IMG/VR virus record: IMGVR_UViG_3300033141_006302
Location: 1-30,840 of that record
Length of the DNA stretch: 30,840 nucleotides
Direction: 5' to 3' (one strand)
From: a virus
The translations under genes and the position numbers were made by a program. The notes beneath the pieces are model-generated. The model saw only the letters and a program-made list of their open reading frames with translations. It was not told where the DNA came from and did not search any database. Below, piece after piece: positions 9,801 to 17,994 of this stretch (within the stretch, counting starts at the first letter, position 1; every line of letters begins with the position of its first letter).

Positions 9801-10490
9801 GACCTCTTGAGATATTCTGGCGGTATTCCTAGAAAAGTTTTAAGAATGCCTAATGTTGAAACTGGCGATACGCTTGAAATCAATCCAAACGCCATTACTA
9901 CTTATCGTGCTTTGGTTCATGTTGGAATGGCAGAAAATTCGACTTCTTCAACAATCAAGCGGGGAGTTTACTCTTACGGCAGACTTTATGAGAACCTTCC
10001 CGAAACGCTTAGTTTTGACTATTCTCTTTCGTTGGGAGTAACTACTGGAAGCAGTCTCGAAATTGGTGGCCTGTTTCCTATTGGAGATTCTCTTTTTATA
10101 AGCTGGCGGAATAACACTTCTTACGGGGTTGATTCAGTAACGCCGTCAAATGATCCTTTTCCTAACGCTACAGTTGAGTTTCTTATTACGGATGCCAATA
10201 AGATTTGGGCGCAAAAACAGGCTCAAGTTATCAGGGCCTATTTCAAGAAGCTTTCAAGTGGGGATTCTGTTACCCTTAAATACAAGATAGATAGGGCTGA
10301 TAGTTGGACGTTCGGAGATGCAGTCTCTACTGCTGACAAAATCGAAGCAAGGCTGCCGCTTCCAACTAAGGGGGCCAGATTTAATGAGTTTCAAGTTGGC
10401 ATTGATTTGGCAACAACCAACTCTACTAGCCCTGAAGTTTATGGTTGGGCTATTGATATTGACGATTTGCAGCGTGAAAGGAGAACTTGA
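6849..10490 (+). CDS. giant nozzle-like tail protein with LamG and glycine-rich insertions
   Basis: 1,213 residues directly after the adaptor. Residues 1-135 (CLDYRSDPTKLKILPRTLKV, then Trp/Tyr-rich strands) and about 885-1213 (VIGNGRYLASWD, FLVIGTVRGDS, GMLFLWDG, YFIAGYSGDLLRYSGG) look like the two parts of a beta-propeller as in T7 gp12-type nozzles. Between them lies a LamG domain split in two: about 146-212 (SLDLESGSSQYATA, SDITIEGCFKMESL) and about 581-735 (YQLRFSVSTDGTSG, VDGTSAG, DGKVDDVRIWN). The split is filled by about 365 residues with a Gly-rich core (about 375-550, many GGGGG runs). Residues about 745-880 form a further beta domain. Domain borders are by eye. Confidence 0.6.
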   Translation: MARRIIPQSRFQGIAYSEKEGLRSQFLWAECLDYRSDPTKLKILPRTLKVSGTVVKDLIMCGDQYDSTDSYFYGDAGHIYKRTSSEVWSDLRTVSNSHGNGMKYFGEDQYLYYTSDTAIGRYGPMSGTKTFVDDFLGSQGGVPKNTHSLDLESGSSQYATAADHASLSITSDITIEGCFKMESLPSAGNQMVLVSKWNENGDQRSYKFDLAGVSARFGDGSDGALTISSNTTQSPIDSTCTGTAATYSLSATNASFAVGQKILVHQTYGTNAGVWEQNEIASYTAGTITTANALKNTYTPGAQVLVLKEYTNVTVNAGKTWTAKAWNGSVGGILAFLANGTVTVSGTISAVGKGFRHGQTVSVGEDPTHYAYQGEGQNGTGSQSGSANGMGGGGGQHDKGNRCAGGGGGGYASSGADGGDSGAGDEGIMQGGTGGGTGGTADLTTALFGGAGGNGSANTGKNDSLGGNGGGFIFFYGSTLTVSGSINASGADGVDASDGIAGSGGGAGGSILIKSQSATLGTSLLKANGGSGGAARDPNFQPAGGGGGNGRIHLDYYTSYSGTTSPTLDVTQDDTLVTTTKYQLRFSVSTDGTSGNTEVLSKTLESDPQTSQWYRYAVTWDASASQAEFFVDGTSAGIATGSKTSIYDSTAVLAIGASLDSSGDDENHFDGKVDDVRIWNDIRSDTELNAYKEIELSGGEAGLAAYYELDNSGGDSSANSNSLTLQNSPSYDADDVPFRSPTTRLDLDQSLDTSGNTYTLQTSISETDTHRQTFTPTKEPLKSVEVLLAAKGTGDWTLTVHDALNREIGSKTIANADLPSSAGDVEFTFDSPLRVVLGSSYHFHLTSTVADGTVTTTTTNDLETADFHTYFSFLVDNVFHPIEQITNLLVIGNGRYLASWDAASYNPHRLTFPSGYRVRCLGHWREFLVIGTVRGDSLTDYDQGMLFLWDGISTTYNYKIPVKEGGINAIASGDPLYFIAGYSGDLLRYSGGIPRKVLRMPNVETGDTLEINPNAITTYRALVHVGMAENSTSSTIKRGVYSYGRLYENLPETLSFDYSLSLGVTTGSSLEIGGLFPIGDSLFISWRNNTSYGVDSVTPSNDPFPNATVEFLITDANKIWAQKQAQVIRAYFKKLSSGDSVTLKYKIDRADSWTFGDAVSTADKIEARLPLPTKGARFNEFQVGIDLATTNSTSPEVYGWAIDIDDLQRERRT

Positions 10491-10876
10491 TGGAAAACAA
10501 CCTTTCGGAAAAAATCAAGGAGCTTGAGGAGCGGATTAATGAGCTAGAGTCAAGGCGCGTTCATCAGGCAGACATTACTCCAAGCTCGGTTCATGACCGT
10601 CATATTTATCTTGGAGAAAGAACGCAAGGTGATATTATCTATATTGATTCTGAGAACCGACTAAAGCTTTTGAATGCCGGAACAAGTGGCGGAGTTTTAG
10701 TTACCGGTGGCTCTGGAGCTAATCCGTCTTGGTCTACTCCAGACACCGGCTGGTCGGTAACCAACAAAACAGAAGACAAAACCCTTGATTGTAATGTTGG
10801 GAGCGTTGATGTAGTTGCCGATGTTTTGGGAACATTAATTGATGTTTTAAAGAGTATTGGGATAATTAGTTCGTGA
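10490..10876 (+). CDS. short tail-fibre-like protein
   Basis: 128 residues. Start at the ATG overlapping the previous stop (TGATG), with AAGGAG 6 bases upstream. An N-terminal coiled coil (KIKELEERINELESRR) is followed by a strand-rich segment GDIIYIDSENRLKLLNAG then GGVLVTGGSGANPSW, a motif common in trimeric phage fibre proteins, and a C-terminal hydrophobic helix (DVLGTLIDVLKSIGII). Probably a small trimeric fibre or spike component attached near the nozzle. Confidence 0.55.
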   Translation: MENNLSEKIKELEERINELESRRVHQADITPSSVHDRHIYLGERTQGDIIYIDSENRLKLLNAGTSGGVLVTGGSGANPSWSTPDTGWSVTNKTEDKTLDCNVGSVDVVADVLGTLIDVLKSIGIISS

Positions 10877-10882
10877 TATAAT
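10874..10882 (+). promoter_or_regulatory. extended -10 promoter for the leaderless gene at 10889
   Basis: TGA-TATAAT overlapping the last codons of the fibre-like gene and 6 bases before the next ATG. The stretch TGATATAATATAG is identical to that at 5920-5932. No Shine-Dalgarno precedes the ATG. Confidence 0.6.
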
Positions 10883-10888
10883 ATAGCT

Positions 10889-12061
10889 ATGGCTTACGAA
10901 AAACCACCATACGCGCCAAATGTAGTTAACCAAACCGTGAGTTACGGTGGTGCCACATGGAAGGGCAACCCGGGCAGCGATTGGGTATTAGAGAGTGCTG
11001 CTGGCGGTGGCGGTGGCGACTATTCGGCCATTGAATCTGTCCCGTCTGTTCAGGAGTATATTAAGGGCCAATTTGCCACTGAGGATGTGGCCTTAAAAAA
11101 TCTTCTTGCCCAAATGAGATCAAGACAAAGTCCGCTTGATATTTATTCTGGCTTGGAGGAAACAGCTGGGTTGCCAATGATGAAAAAAACAGCCACCACC
11201 CTCATGAAGGAAATTGCTTCAATTGAAGATTACCTCGACATGATTGAGCCCGATGTTTCGGCTCGTACTAGAGAATCATTAGCTACAGAGGCCCAGAGAA
11301 GAGCAATGGTGGCGGCTGGCAAAAAACCATGGATTGAAAAGCTTTCTCGGCTTGGCACTTCTCTTGGCAGGCTTGGAGAAAGAATTGGGATGGCCGAGAG
11401 AGGAATTGGCACAAAAACAGAATTGGCAATGCGGGCACAAGAGATGAATCTTGAGCCGTATCAGCTTGCTTATTCAGTTACAGTTGACCGAAATGCAAGA
11501 ATGTTGACCGGGTTTACCGAAGATAGGCAGGCCCAACTCGATATCCTTTGGGACAAACTTCAACGGCAGCGCCAACTTGAAGATCGCGAATGGGAGTTGG
11601 CCCAACAGCTGGCAGCTGAGGAAAGACAATATTTTAAAAACCTGCAAGCGGCAGCAGCCGAGTCTGGAATTGAAATTGGTGGAAACGAATCAGCTGGCGA
11701 ATTGTTGGCGCTGATTGGAAAAACCGCTAAAGAAGCCATTGATTGGGAGAGAAGTTACAAAGAAAGAGCCCTGAGACGGGGCGGTGGCGGAGGAACGGCT
11801 GGTGAAAGGGCCACTGCTGCAGCCCTAGTTAGCTTGAGAAAGGATGTTTTGGCTGGAGCCACCTTTGAGGATGTAATGAGAAGGTATGCTAGTGTTATTC
11901 CCACCTATAAAATCAGGGAAGAGTATAATGCTGCCTCTCGATACGGCCCGGCCAAAGAAAGCGAATCTCAGGTTGAGGCGTGGTTTAGAGAACCAGAGGG
12001 CGGCGGAGAAGAGGGGGGAATAGAGATTGTTAGGCCGGACGGAAGCATTGTTAGGTTTTAA
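10889..12061 (+). CDS. helical virion or ejection-type protein, function unknown
   Basis: 390 residues. A short N-terminal beta segment with GGATWKGNPGSDWVLE is followed by a Gly linker, then about 300 residues of mostly alpha-helix (ASIEDYLDMIEPDVSARTRES, RQAQLDILWDKLQRQRQLED) and a Gly-rich, acidic tail. No transmembrane segment and no catalytic motif. Its place between fibre and cell-wall-hydrolase-like genes, just before the giant polyvalent protein, fits an internal ejection protein. This is inference from position. Confidence 0.55.
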   Translation: MAYEKPPYAPNVVNQTVSYGGATWKGNPGSDWVLESAAGGGGGDYSAIESVPSVQEYIKGQFATEDVALKNLLAQMRSRQSPLDIYSGLEETAGLPMMKKTATTLMKEIASIEDYLDMIEPDVSARTRESLATEAQRRAMVAAGKKPWIEKLSRLGTSLGRLGERIGMAERGIGTKTELAMRAQEMNLEPYQLAYSVTVDRNARMLTGFTEDRQAQLDILWDKLQRQRQLEDREWELAQQLAAEERQYFKNLQAAAAESGIEIGGNESAGELLALIGKTAKEAIDWERSYKERALRRGGGGGTAGERATAAALVSLRKDVLAGATFEDVMRRYASVIPTYKIREEYNAASRYGPAKESESQVEAWFREPEGGGEEGGIEIVRPDGSIVRF

Positions 12062-12070
12062 TAAAATGAA

Positions 12071-12544
12071 ATGGCTATTAGGTTTGCCGGAAACAAGAAA
12101 ATATTCGAAAACCCCATCAAGTGGTGGAATTTGTTTTTTGGAAAGAGGCCAAAGCCGCCATCAATAGAAGAACAGCGCAAGTGGTTTACCCAGCCAACGC
12201 CAACACCAACCCCAACTCCCACTCCCACGCCAGTTCCTGAATTAAAATTTGGTCGTGTTACCTACTATTTGCCGACTGGCAATCCCACTGCTACTGGAAC
12301 AGAACCAAAGGAAGGCTATACGGTTGCTATTAGCCCAGATCTTAAAGATAAAATTCCCATGGGAAGCATTATAGAGCTTCCTGATGGAAGTCGTTATCGA
12401 GTTGAAGACTTAACTAACGAAAGACTCGAAAACACCCTCGACATTTTTTACTCCACCCCACCGGAAAAAGATAAGTGGTTGAGAAGGGGTGTCCCCTACA
12501 AGATTGTTGGCAGGGATACTTCTGGAATGAAATATAATTACTAA
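12071..12544 (+). CDS. 3D-domain (RlpA-like barrel) protein, probable cell-wall-acting virion component
   Basis: 157 residues. A basic N-terminus is joined by a (PT)n linker (about residues 42-54) to a C-terminal domain whose order of motifs recalls the '3D' double-psi barrel: a YYLPTG strand, VAISPDLKDKIPMGSIIELPDG, RVEDLTNERL and LDIFY. In the family the three Asp give the domain its name and members act on peptidoglycan or bind sugars; here Asp residues are seen at the DL, ED and LD positions. It could help the phage breach the wall. The start has no Shine-Dalgarno. Confidence 0.5.
   Translation: MAIRFAGNKKIFENPIKWWNLFFGKRPKPPSIEEQRKWFTQPTPTPTPTPTPTPVPELKFGRVTYYLPTGNPTATGTEPKEGYTVAISPDLKDKIPMGSIIELPDGSRYRVEDLTNERLENTLDIFYSTPPEKDKWLRRGVPYKIVGRDTSGMKYNY
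12533..12538 (+). promoter_or_regulatory. -10 element for the giant gene at 12546
   Basis: TATAAT 7 bases before the ATG, overlapping the last codons of the 3D-domain gene. It lacks a correctly spaced TG; a TTGGCA at 12507-12512 is 20 bases away, longer than optimal. Placement matches the leaderless pattern of other genes here, but this is the weakest member. Confidence 0.4.
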
Positions 12545-12545
12545 T

Positions 12546-15500
12546 ATGGATTTTAAGCTACCAAACCAATTTAAGGGATTTTTTAGAAAGCGCCTTGATG
12601 TTTTTAAAGACCCTACTCAAGCTTTTTATAGGCGCAAACAGGCAGTTGTTGGTCTTGGCAGGGAATATGTTTCAAAAGCAAAAGAACTTCGAAGAGAAGC
12701 TCCATTGGCCGAAAGGGCTTTTCCCCAGTTTGGCGCTGGCAGAGTATCAGAAAAATTCTTTCCAGAGTTTAAAACTCCACGCACTAGATTGGTTGAGGCC
12801 CCAGAAGAGGAGGCATTTAATCTTGCCCTTCAAGCTGGGCTTTTTTTTGAGGGAGGAGTACAGCCACGTGGCCGGATGACTCCTAGAATGGCAAGAGAAA
12901 TTTTGAAAGTTAAAAAGGGAGCCAGCCAATCACAGATAAAGACTGCCTATAAAAACCTTCTTGAGAAAGAATTTCCAAAACGGCTTGTTGATTTGGCCAA
13001 GCGAAGACAGGTTAATGTGGCCAATTTAATTTGGGAGGCAACTGATGCCCTACTTCCGAGAGTAATTCCCAAGCCAGAACCCTTGTCTAAAAAATTACCC
13101 GTCAGGCCAGATACAACTAAACCATTGGCAAAAATGGCCGAGAAAGAAGTTGCTAAAACATCCGAGATGGTTGCTACGGGCAAGCTTAGACCAGACTATT
13201 CCCAGATTCCCCCGGGGGCTAAAATTTTACCAGACAAAATCCACTATGAATATCGGGGGAGAACCCTTGCCGTTCCCCTTGGGGGAGAAAAGGTTGGGTT
13301 GGCAAGGGAAATAACTAAACAAAAGCCCAAGACAACAATTGCAAAACTGGAAAAAGAACTCTTTACTGACAAATTAAATGCTTTTCTTACGGAGTCTCCC
13401 AGTCAGGAAGAATATGTTAAGCGACTTGGAGCAGTTGAAAAGCAATTGGAGCGACCAGAAATAAAAGGGAGTCGCCAGAAACTAAACATGGCAAGGGCTA
13501 CTCTCGTTAAGCAGATAAAAAATCTCACTGGTTACGAGATGGGCAGAAACTATAAGGAAAATTATTCTATTCTTCAGACAATAAAGCAAAACCCAGAGCT
13601 AGAGGGAGTCGTCGATAAGCTTGAATCTTTAATTTTTAAGATTGATGAAATGACCGGGGGGAGAGTTAAGAAGAAGATAATGGAAGCAACCACAACTAGC
13701 CCAAACCTTCCCGCTGAGGGAAAATACTATATTCCTTATGGTAAATACACTACTCGCGGTACCGGCAATCGAGAGTGGGTTCAGCAAACTGTTCCCCTTG
13801 TCTATATGGGAAACAAACGACAAATGGTTGGCTATTTACTTAACGCACTTGATGTTAAGCAAACCGATCTTGGCAATATTGTTCCCGCCGATGTAAAACA
13901 TCTTGGTCGCTTTAAGAATGTTTATGATTTGTTTGGCGGGTCTGGTTTGCTTACTAGCCTTTCTAAGAAGCTTTTTCCGAAGGCAAAGTTTCATTACAAC
14001 GAACTTGATTTAGAAGTTATTAATGCTCTTAGGCGAGTCAAAACAAATCCAAAGCCAGTTCAGAAGTTTATTGCTCAGGTGGGCCGATATTTGGCTGATA
14101 ATCCGGGGGCAGACTGGCTTTCTCATTTTAAGTTACTTTACAAAAAAGACCCAGATTTTCGAGTAGCCGCTAAGCTTATTGAGGCGGCGGCTGGTCGAAC
14201 TCAAGAGCTGACGCCCACCAAACTTAGCAATCTTGTCAAGTCGGTGCCAAGCTTTTCTAAAATCTTTAAGGGGGTCAACATGACTAACAGGGATGCTCTT
14301 AAAGTTTTAGATAGGCTCGCCAAAACTGGAAAAAGCTCTGATTTTGTTTGGATCGATCCACCATACCTTTGGTCAAGTGGCTATGCCCATGGAGCCGAGA
14401 TGGAGCGGGCCAAGGGATTTCTCGATTTACTCGATAAATTGGAGGCCCTTGATAGAAGGGGGGTAAAGTTTGTTTTTACCAATAACGATCCGGAAGTGCA
14501 GGTGGCCAAGGCCGGTACCGAGGCGGTTCACCTTCGGAACATTATGGGGCGGCTAAACCAACTCACTAGGAACATGGTAATAATACATGGCGTTAAACCA
14601 ATTGGAACTTCTCGTGAAGAGATTATCATTACTAACCTTCCGGAGGCAAAGAAAAGCCTTGCCATGCTCGTTCAAAGTGAGGTTGAGAAAAGACTTAAAA
14701 AGCTTTTTAAGGACCCAGCTGCAGCACCAAAAGAAATGCTTAAGTTTTGGCGTGACATTCGTGGTTCTTCGAGGCTTGTTCCTGAGGGAGAAAAAATTAC
14801 TCCCCATCAGATCAGAACTATTAGAAGCTTAAGAAAGCGATTGCGTGTTAAAAACCGGGAAATGTTGCCAGTTTTAGATGATCTTTTGGGTGATGTTTCT
14901 TTTGCCAAGATGACTAGGGAAGATGGTAAAAAGATGATTGAATGGCTTCAGCCTAGAAACTGGGAGGTTATTGAAAACAAGATTGCCATGGTTAGGGAAA
15001 TGCAGGCCGAGGAAAGACGACGGCTGGCGGTTGGAGAAAAGTTTGCCACCAAGCAGGAAGACTTGGAGAAGAAATATGGCGTGATGGGAGAAATAAATCA
15101 GACAGTTGATGAAATTGCCAATTTTGCCCTAATGATCAAGGATTTGCCCTCTCCGGAGCCAGTTGACCCAAGCCTGCTCAAGAGCTTGGCAATGCTTTCG
15201 GTTAGGCATTTGTCTGAGGGGCAGGCAACCAAGCTGCTTGGAATTAAAAACTCATTTCATGTTCCCATGCGTGGATTGATTAACATTAGCAAGAATTACG
15301 AAGAGCGAATGAAGAGGGGGCTTTCAAAAATAACCAAGGATTTAAGCAAGGCGGAGCAGGAACAGGTTGCCTACCTTCAGGGAGGAGCTAAGAAACTATA
15401 TAAAGGGAAAATTAGTAAAAGAGCTAAGGCGGTTGCCAAATACCTTCAGGAAGTTTCGGAGGCAAATATTGCTATAGTCAATCGATTGCGAGAGGCAAGA

Positions 15501-17537
15501 AAGCAACCACCCCTTAAGGTTCGCAAGCCCTATCTTCCCTATATTGTGGAGGAAAACATTAGAATGGCTGCCAGTCTTTTTGACCGAACTAAATTTTGGG
15601 AGCAGCGGACCAAAACCCCGCGAGACTTCGCGGTTGGCTTGTTTGAGAAAGATTTGGACAGGATTTTTGATGCTTGGTCTAGGTCATCTGCGAATTGGCT
15701 TAAAAAGAATCTTTATGGTGCTTTTCTTCTTGACCGGTATGAGGCGGTGACTCGCGGAAGCGGCCCGGCCAAACACTATGTTAAAGAAATGGTTGATCTT
15801 GACATTTATGATCTTTTGTCACCTTCGGAGAAATTTTATCGCTCAATCGGGAATGCTATTAATCAAAAGGTCGGCACTATTATTCCAAAGAAAGTTCCTG
15901 TTGACGAGGAGCTGGCTAAGTCTATTTTAAACACTAGCTTTGGTAAGGAGCTGGCAGATAATATAAAAAATGGCTATCTTGAAGTACCAAGAATCCAGTT
16001 ACCAAATATTGGCGATGTCTTTGTCAAGGTTTTTTATCCTGCCAAGCTTGCTTGGAATTGGTCTTTTGCCCTTCTTAACAGAACCCAACCAATGGCAGCG
16101 ATTCCCTTCATTGGGACAGAGTCAAAGCTTGCCGGTCGAATTAGACTTTATGGCTCAATGTTTCCGTGGAATAGAAAAACAAGAGCAGACTATATTCGTG
16201 TTTTGGAGGAAAGTGGGTACGCTTTCGGCCGAATAATGGCCGGTCAAGAAATCCCCAAGCTTAATAAGAAGTTAATTAAATTTTTTGATCAGGGTATTAA
16301 TTTTCTGGGAGACATAACTGAACTTGCCAACCGGTTGGAGAATATGTTTGGATTTGAATATTACCTCACTAAGAAGGTTGAACCAGAGATCGGGGTAAAA
16401 ATTTCTAGTGCCGACAAGAAGAGGATGGCAGCCCAGTTTTCTGCCTTTATTAACTTTCTTTCTGGTAAAGGCTATTCTCCACTTGCCCAGCGATCGTTGA
16501 TGGGCAGATTTCTTTATGTGTTTCAGCAATATCCCATTAACCAACTCGAAGTGATTTCAGAAATGATTCGAGTATCTTTTAAAGATAGTGGCACACAAGA
16601 GTTTTTAAAAATTCTTGGGAGAGAGGGCGGCATTAGTCCAAAAGCGATAAAGGCTTTTGACAAGATGTCGTCTAAAAGCAAAGCCAATCTTTTCAACATA
16701 TTTTTAGCCCTTGCTCTCCCGGTGGCCACGCTTTACGCCCTCACTAGAAGTTGGAATATTGCTTCGCGCGCCCTGCCGTCAATGCCAAGAATTGCTATTT
16801 CAGACTTAGCCTCGTCTGTTTTTAGTTGGTTAGAAAATCCCACTAGCGACGAGGCAAGAGATCGGTTGATTGATGAATGGAAGGCTTTTACCCGCGTTAC
16901 TGCTGTTGACCGCCTTAAGGATGCTTTATCAGCCTACGATTATGGTCTTTTACAAAGCCACCGCACCGGCCGACCCGTTTTTGTTGATCAAAACATTAAG
17001 AATGCGGCAATGCTCTACTTGTTTGGCCGATCATCGTTGGAAGAATATGAGAAAGCTTATCCTTCACTTTTGGGAAGAGTGGTTGGCGGCCAGCGGGCGG
17101 CTAGTGAACTTGACAGGCTTCGGGAAGAGATGAAGGATGAGTCAAGGGAGAACCGAGAGGCGGCTGTTAAGATTCTAAAAATGATTCGTTCTAAAATGCC
17201 AAGCGATAAGATTGCCAAAGAGCTTGCTGAAATGAAGAAAAGCGGCAAACTAAATGAGAAGGTAACCAAAAGACTTAAGGCCTATCTTGAGGAAGAGGGG
17301 CGCGGACAAGGAATGCTTGAGAGGGGAATTATTGGTCTTAACGACCGCCAGCAGGCAAAGTTTGTTTTGGATAAAATTTTTAGCAAAATGAGTACCGAAG
17401 AGTTGGCAAGGCTTCTTAAAACCTACAAGGAGCAGAAGATTTTAACCGATAATGTTAAGAAAGAAATGAAAACCCTACTTAAGGAGGGGTATGGTTCAGA
17501 TAATCGTAACTTGTTTGAAGGATTTTTTCGCAAATAG
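12546..17537 (+). CDS. giant polyvalent protein with J-like and Dam-type methyltransferase domains
   Basis: 1,663 residues, the largest gene in the window. About 111-170 resembles a DnaJ J-domain (AREILKVKKGASQSQIKTAY) but the HPD tripeptide is replaced by FPK. About 415-700 is a D12-class DNA adenine methyltransferase: YMGNKRQM, motif I as DLFGGSG (461-467), YNELD, motif IV as DPPY (604-607), then FVFTNND. The remaining 900 residues are largely helical, with one hydrophobic segment at about 1380-1400 (IFLALALPVATLYAL) and a charged C-terminal coil. Such proteins ('polyvalent proteins') are known from phages and conjugative elements and are thought to enter the host with the DNA. The methyltransferase would shield the DNA from restriction. 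Confidence 0.75.
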   Translation: MDFKLPNQFKGFFRKRLDVFKDPTQAFYRRKQAVVGLGREYVSKAKELRREAPLAERAFPQFGAGRVSEKFFPEFKTPRTRLVEAPEEEAFNLALQAGLFFEGGVQPRGRMTPRMAREILKVKKGASQSQIKTAYKNLLEKEFPKRLVDLAKRRQVNVANLIWEATDALLPRVIPKPEPLSKKLPVRPDTTKPLAKMAEKEVAKTSEMVATGKLRPDYSQIPPGAKILPDKIHYEYRGRTLAVPLGGEKVGLAREITKQKPKTTIAKLEKELFTDKLNAFLTESPSQEEYVKRLGAVEKQLERPEIKGSRQKLNMARATLVKQIKNLTGYEMGRNYKENYSILQTIKQNPELEGVVDKLESLIFKIDEMTGGRVKKKIMEATTTSPNLPAEGKYYIPYGKYTTRGTGNREWVQQTVPLVYMGNKRQMVGYLLNALDVKQTDLGNIVPADVKHLGRFKNVYDLFGGSGLLTSLSKKLFPKAKFHYNELDLEVINALRRVKTNPKPVQKFIAQVGRYLADNPGADWLSHFKLLYKKDPDFRVAAKLIEAAAGRTQELTPTKLSNLVKSVPSFSKIFKGVNMTNRDALKVLDRLAKTGKSSDFVWIDPPYLWSSGYAHGAEMERAKGFLDLLDKLEALDRRGVKFVFTNNDPEVQVAKAGTEAVHLRNIMGRLNQLTRNMVIIHGVKPIGTSREEIIITNLPEAKKSLAMLVQSEVEKRLKKLFKDPAAAPKEMLKFWRDIRGSSRLVPEGEKITPHQIRTIRSLRKRLRVKNREMLPVLDDLLGDVSFAKMTREDGKKMIEWLQPRNWEVIENKIAMVREMQAEERRRLAVGEKFATKQEDLEKKYGVMGEINQTVDEIANFALMIKDLPSPEPVDPSLLKSLAMLSVRHLSEGQATKLLGIKNSFHVPMRGLINISKNYEERMKRGLSKITKDLSKAEQEQVAYLQGGAKKLYKGKISKRAKAVAKYLQEVSEANIAIVNRLREARKQPPLKVRKPYLPYIVEENIRMAASLFDRTKFWEQRTKTPRDFAVGLFEKDLDRIFDAWSRSSANWLKKNLYGAFLLDRYEAVTRGSGPAKHYVKEMVDLDIYDLLSPSEKFYRSIGNAINQKVGTIIPKKVPVDEELAKSILNTSFGKELADNIKNGYLEVPRIQLPNIGDVFVKVFYPAKLAWNWSFALLNRTQPMAAIPFIGTESKLAGRIRLYGSMFPWNRKTRADYIRVLEESGYAFGRIMAGQEIPKLNKKLIKFFDQGINFLGDITELANRLENMFGFEYYLTKKVEPEIGVKISSADKKRMAAQFSAFINFLSGKGYSPLAQRSLMGRFLYVFQQYPINQLEVISEMIRVSFKDSGTQEFLKILGREGGISPKAIKAFDKMSSKSKANLFNIFLALALPVATLYALTRSWNIASRALPSMPRIAISDLASSVFSWLENPTSDEARDRLIDEWKAFTRVTAVDRLKDALSAYDYGLLQSHRTGRPVFVDQNIKNAAMLYLFGRSSLEEYEKAYPSLLGRVVGGQRAASELDRLREEMKDESRENREAAVKILKMIRSKMPSDKIAKELAEMKKSGKLNEKVTKRLKAYLEEEGRGQGMLERGIIGLNDRQQAKFVLDKIFSKMSTEELARLLKTYKEQKILTDNVKKEMKTLLKEGYGSDNRNLFEGFFRK

Positions 17538-17539
17538 TG

Positions 17540-17548
17540 TGGTATAAT
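17540..17548 (+). promoter_or_regulatory. extended -10 promoter for the leaderless gene at 17555
   Basis: TGG-TATAAT starting 3 bases after the stop of the giant gene and ending 6 bases before the ATG at 17555. No -35 and no Shine-Dalgarno. It decides the start of the next gene: a longer in-frame start at 17537 would place the promoter inside the coding region. Confidence 0.6.
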
Positions 17549-17554
17549 TTAACT

Positions 17555-17797
17555 ATGGACAACAGTGCATTAGTTGAAGCTTTTAGACGAAGAGCTGGGG
17601 CGGGCATGGCTAACCAGTCAGCTCAGGCTGGTGGGCCAATTCAGCCACCTCAGTTTATGTCTGCAACAGGGATTGACCAACTTCAGAAATCCCAGCCCGG
17701 AGAGGCAGAGCTAATTGTTAAGGCTCTTATTCAAAGACTTAGAAACCTACCACCGTTTAAACCAACTAATAATACTGGTGGGGGCACTAATGGGTAA
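17555..17797 (+). CDS. hypothetical protein (80 aa), first gene of the lysis region
   Basis: Starts MDNSALVEAFRRRAGAGM at the ATG chosen from the promoter position. A short amphipathic helix is followed by a Pro/Gln/Gly-rich linker, a second helix (AELIVKALIQRLRNL) and a Gly/Asn-rich tail. No membrane segment or known domain. It could be a small virion or lysis-accessory protein. Confidence 0.55.
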   Translation: MDNSALVEAFRRRAGAGMANQSAQAGGPIQPPQFMSATGIDQLQKSQPGEAELIVKALIQRLRNLPPFKPTNNTGGGTNG

Positions 17798-17799
17798 AT

Positions 17800-17994
17800 A
17801 TGGAAAATCACTATTGGGAACTAATCCAGCAAAACGCCAACCATATTGCCACTATCAATGATGAGCTTGGCCAGATTGTTGAAAGGCTGGCCAAACTTGA
17901 AACTCAACTTCAACTTGGGGTGGGGATTTTAGTTGCTTTGGCGGCTAAAGCCTTGTGGGATATTTTTAGTTCCTACAAAAACAATCGTAAATGA
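17800..17994 (+). CDS. XhlA-like holin or holin-accessory membrane protein
   Basis: 64 residues: an N-terminal amphipathic coiled coil (NDELGQIVERLAKLETQLQ) followed by one membrane segment (about 40-57, VGILVALAAKALWDIF) and a basic tail. This layout is that of XhlA-type proteins that assist phage lysis. It overlaps the peptidase gene by 4 bases (ATGA), as holin and endolysin genes often do. Function is inferred from topology and position. Confidence 0.55.
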   Translation: MENHYWELIQQNANHIATINDELGQIVERLAKLETQLQLGVGILVALAAKALWDIFSSYKNNRK

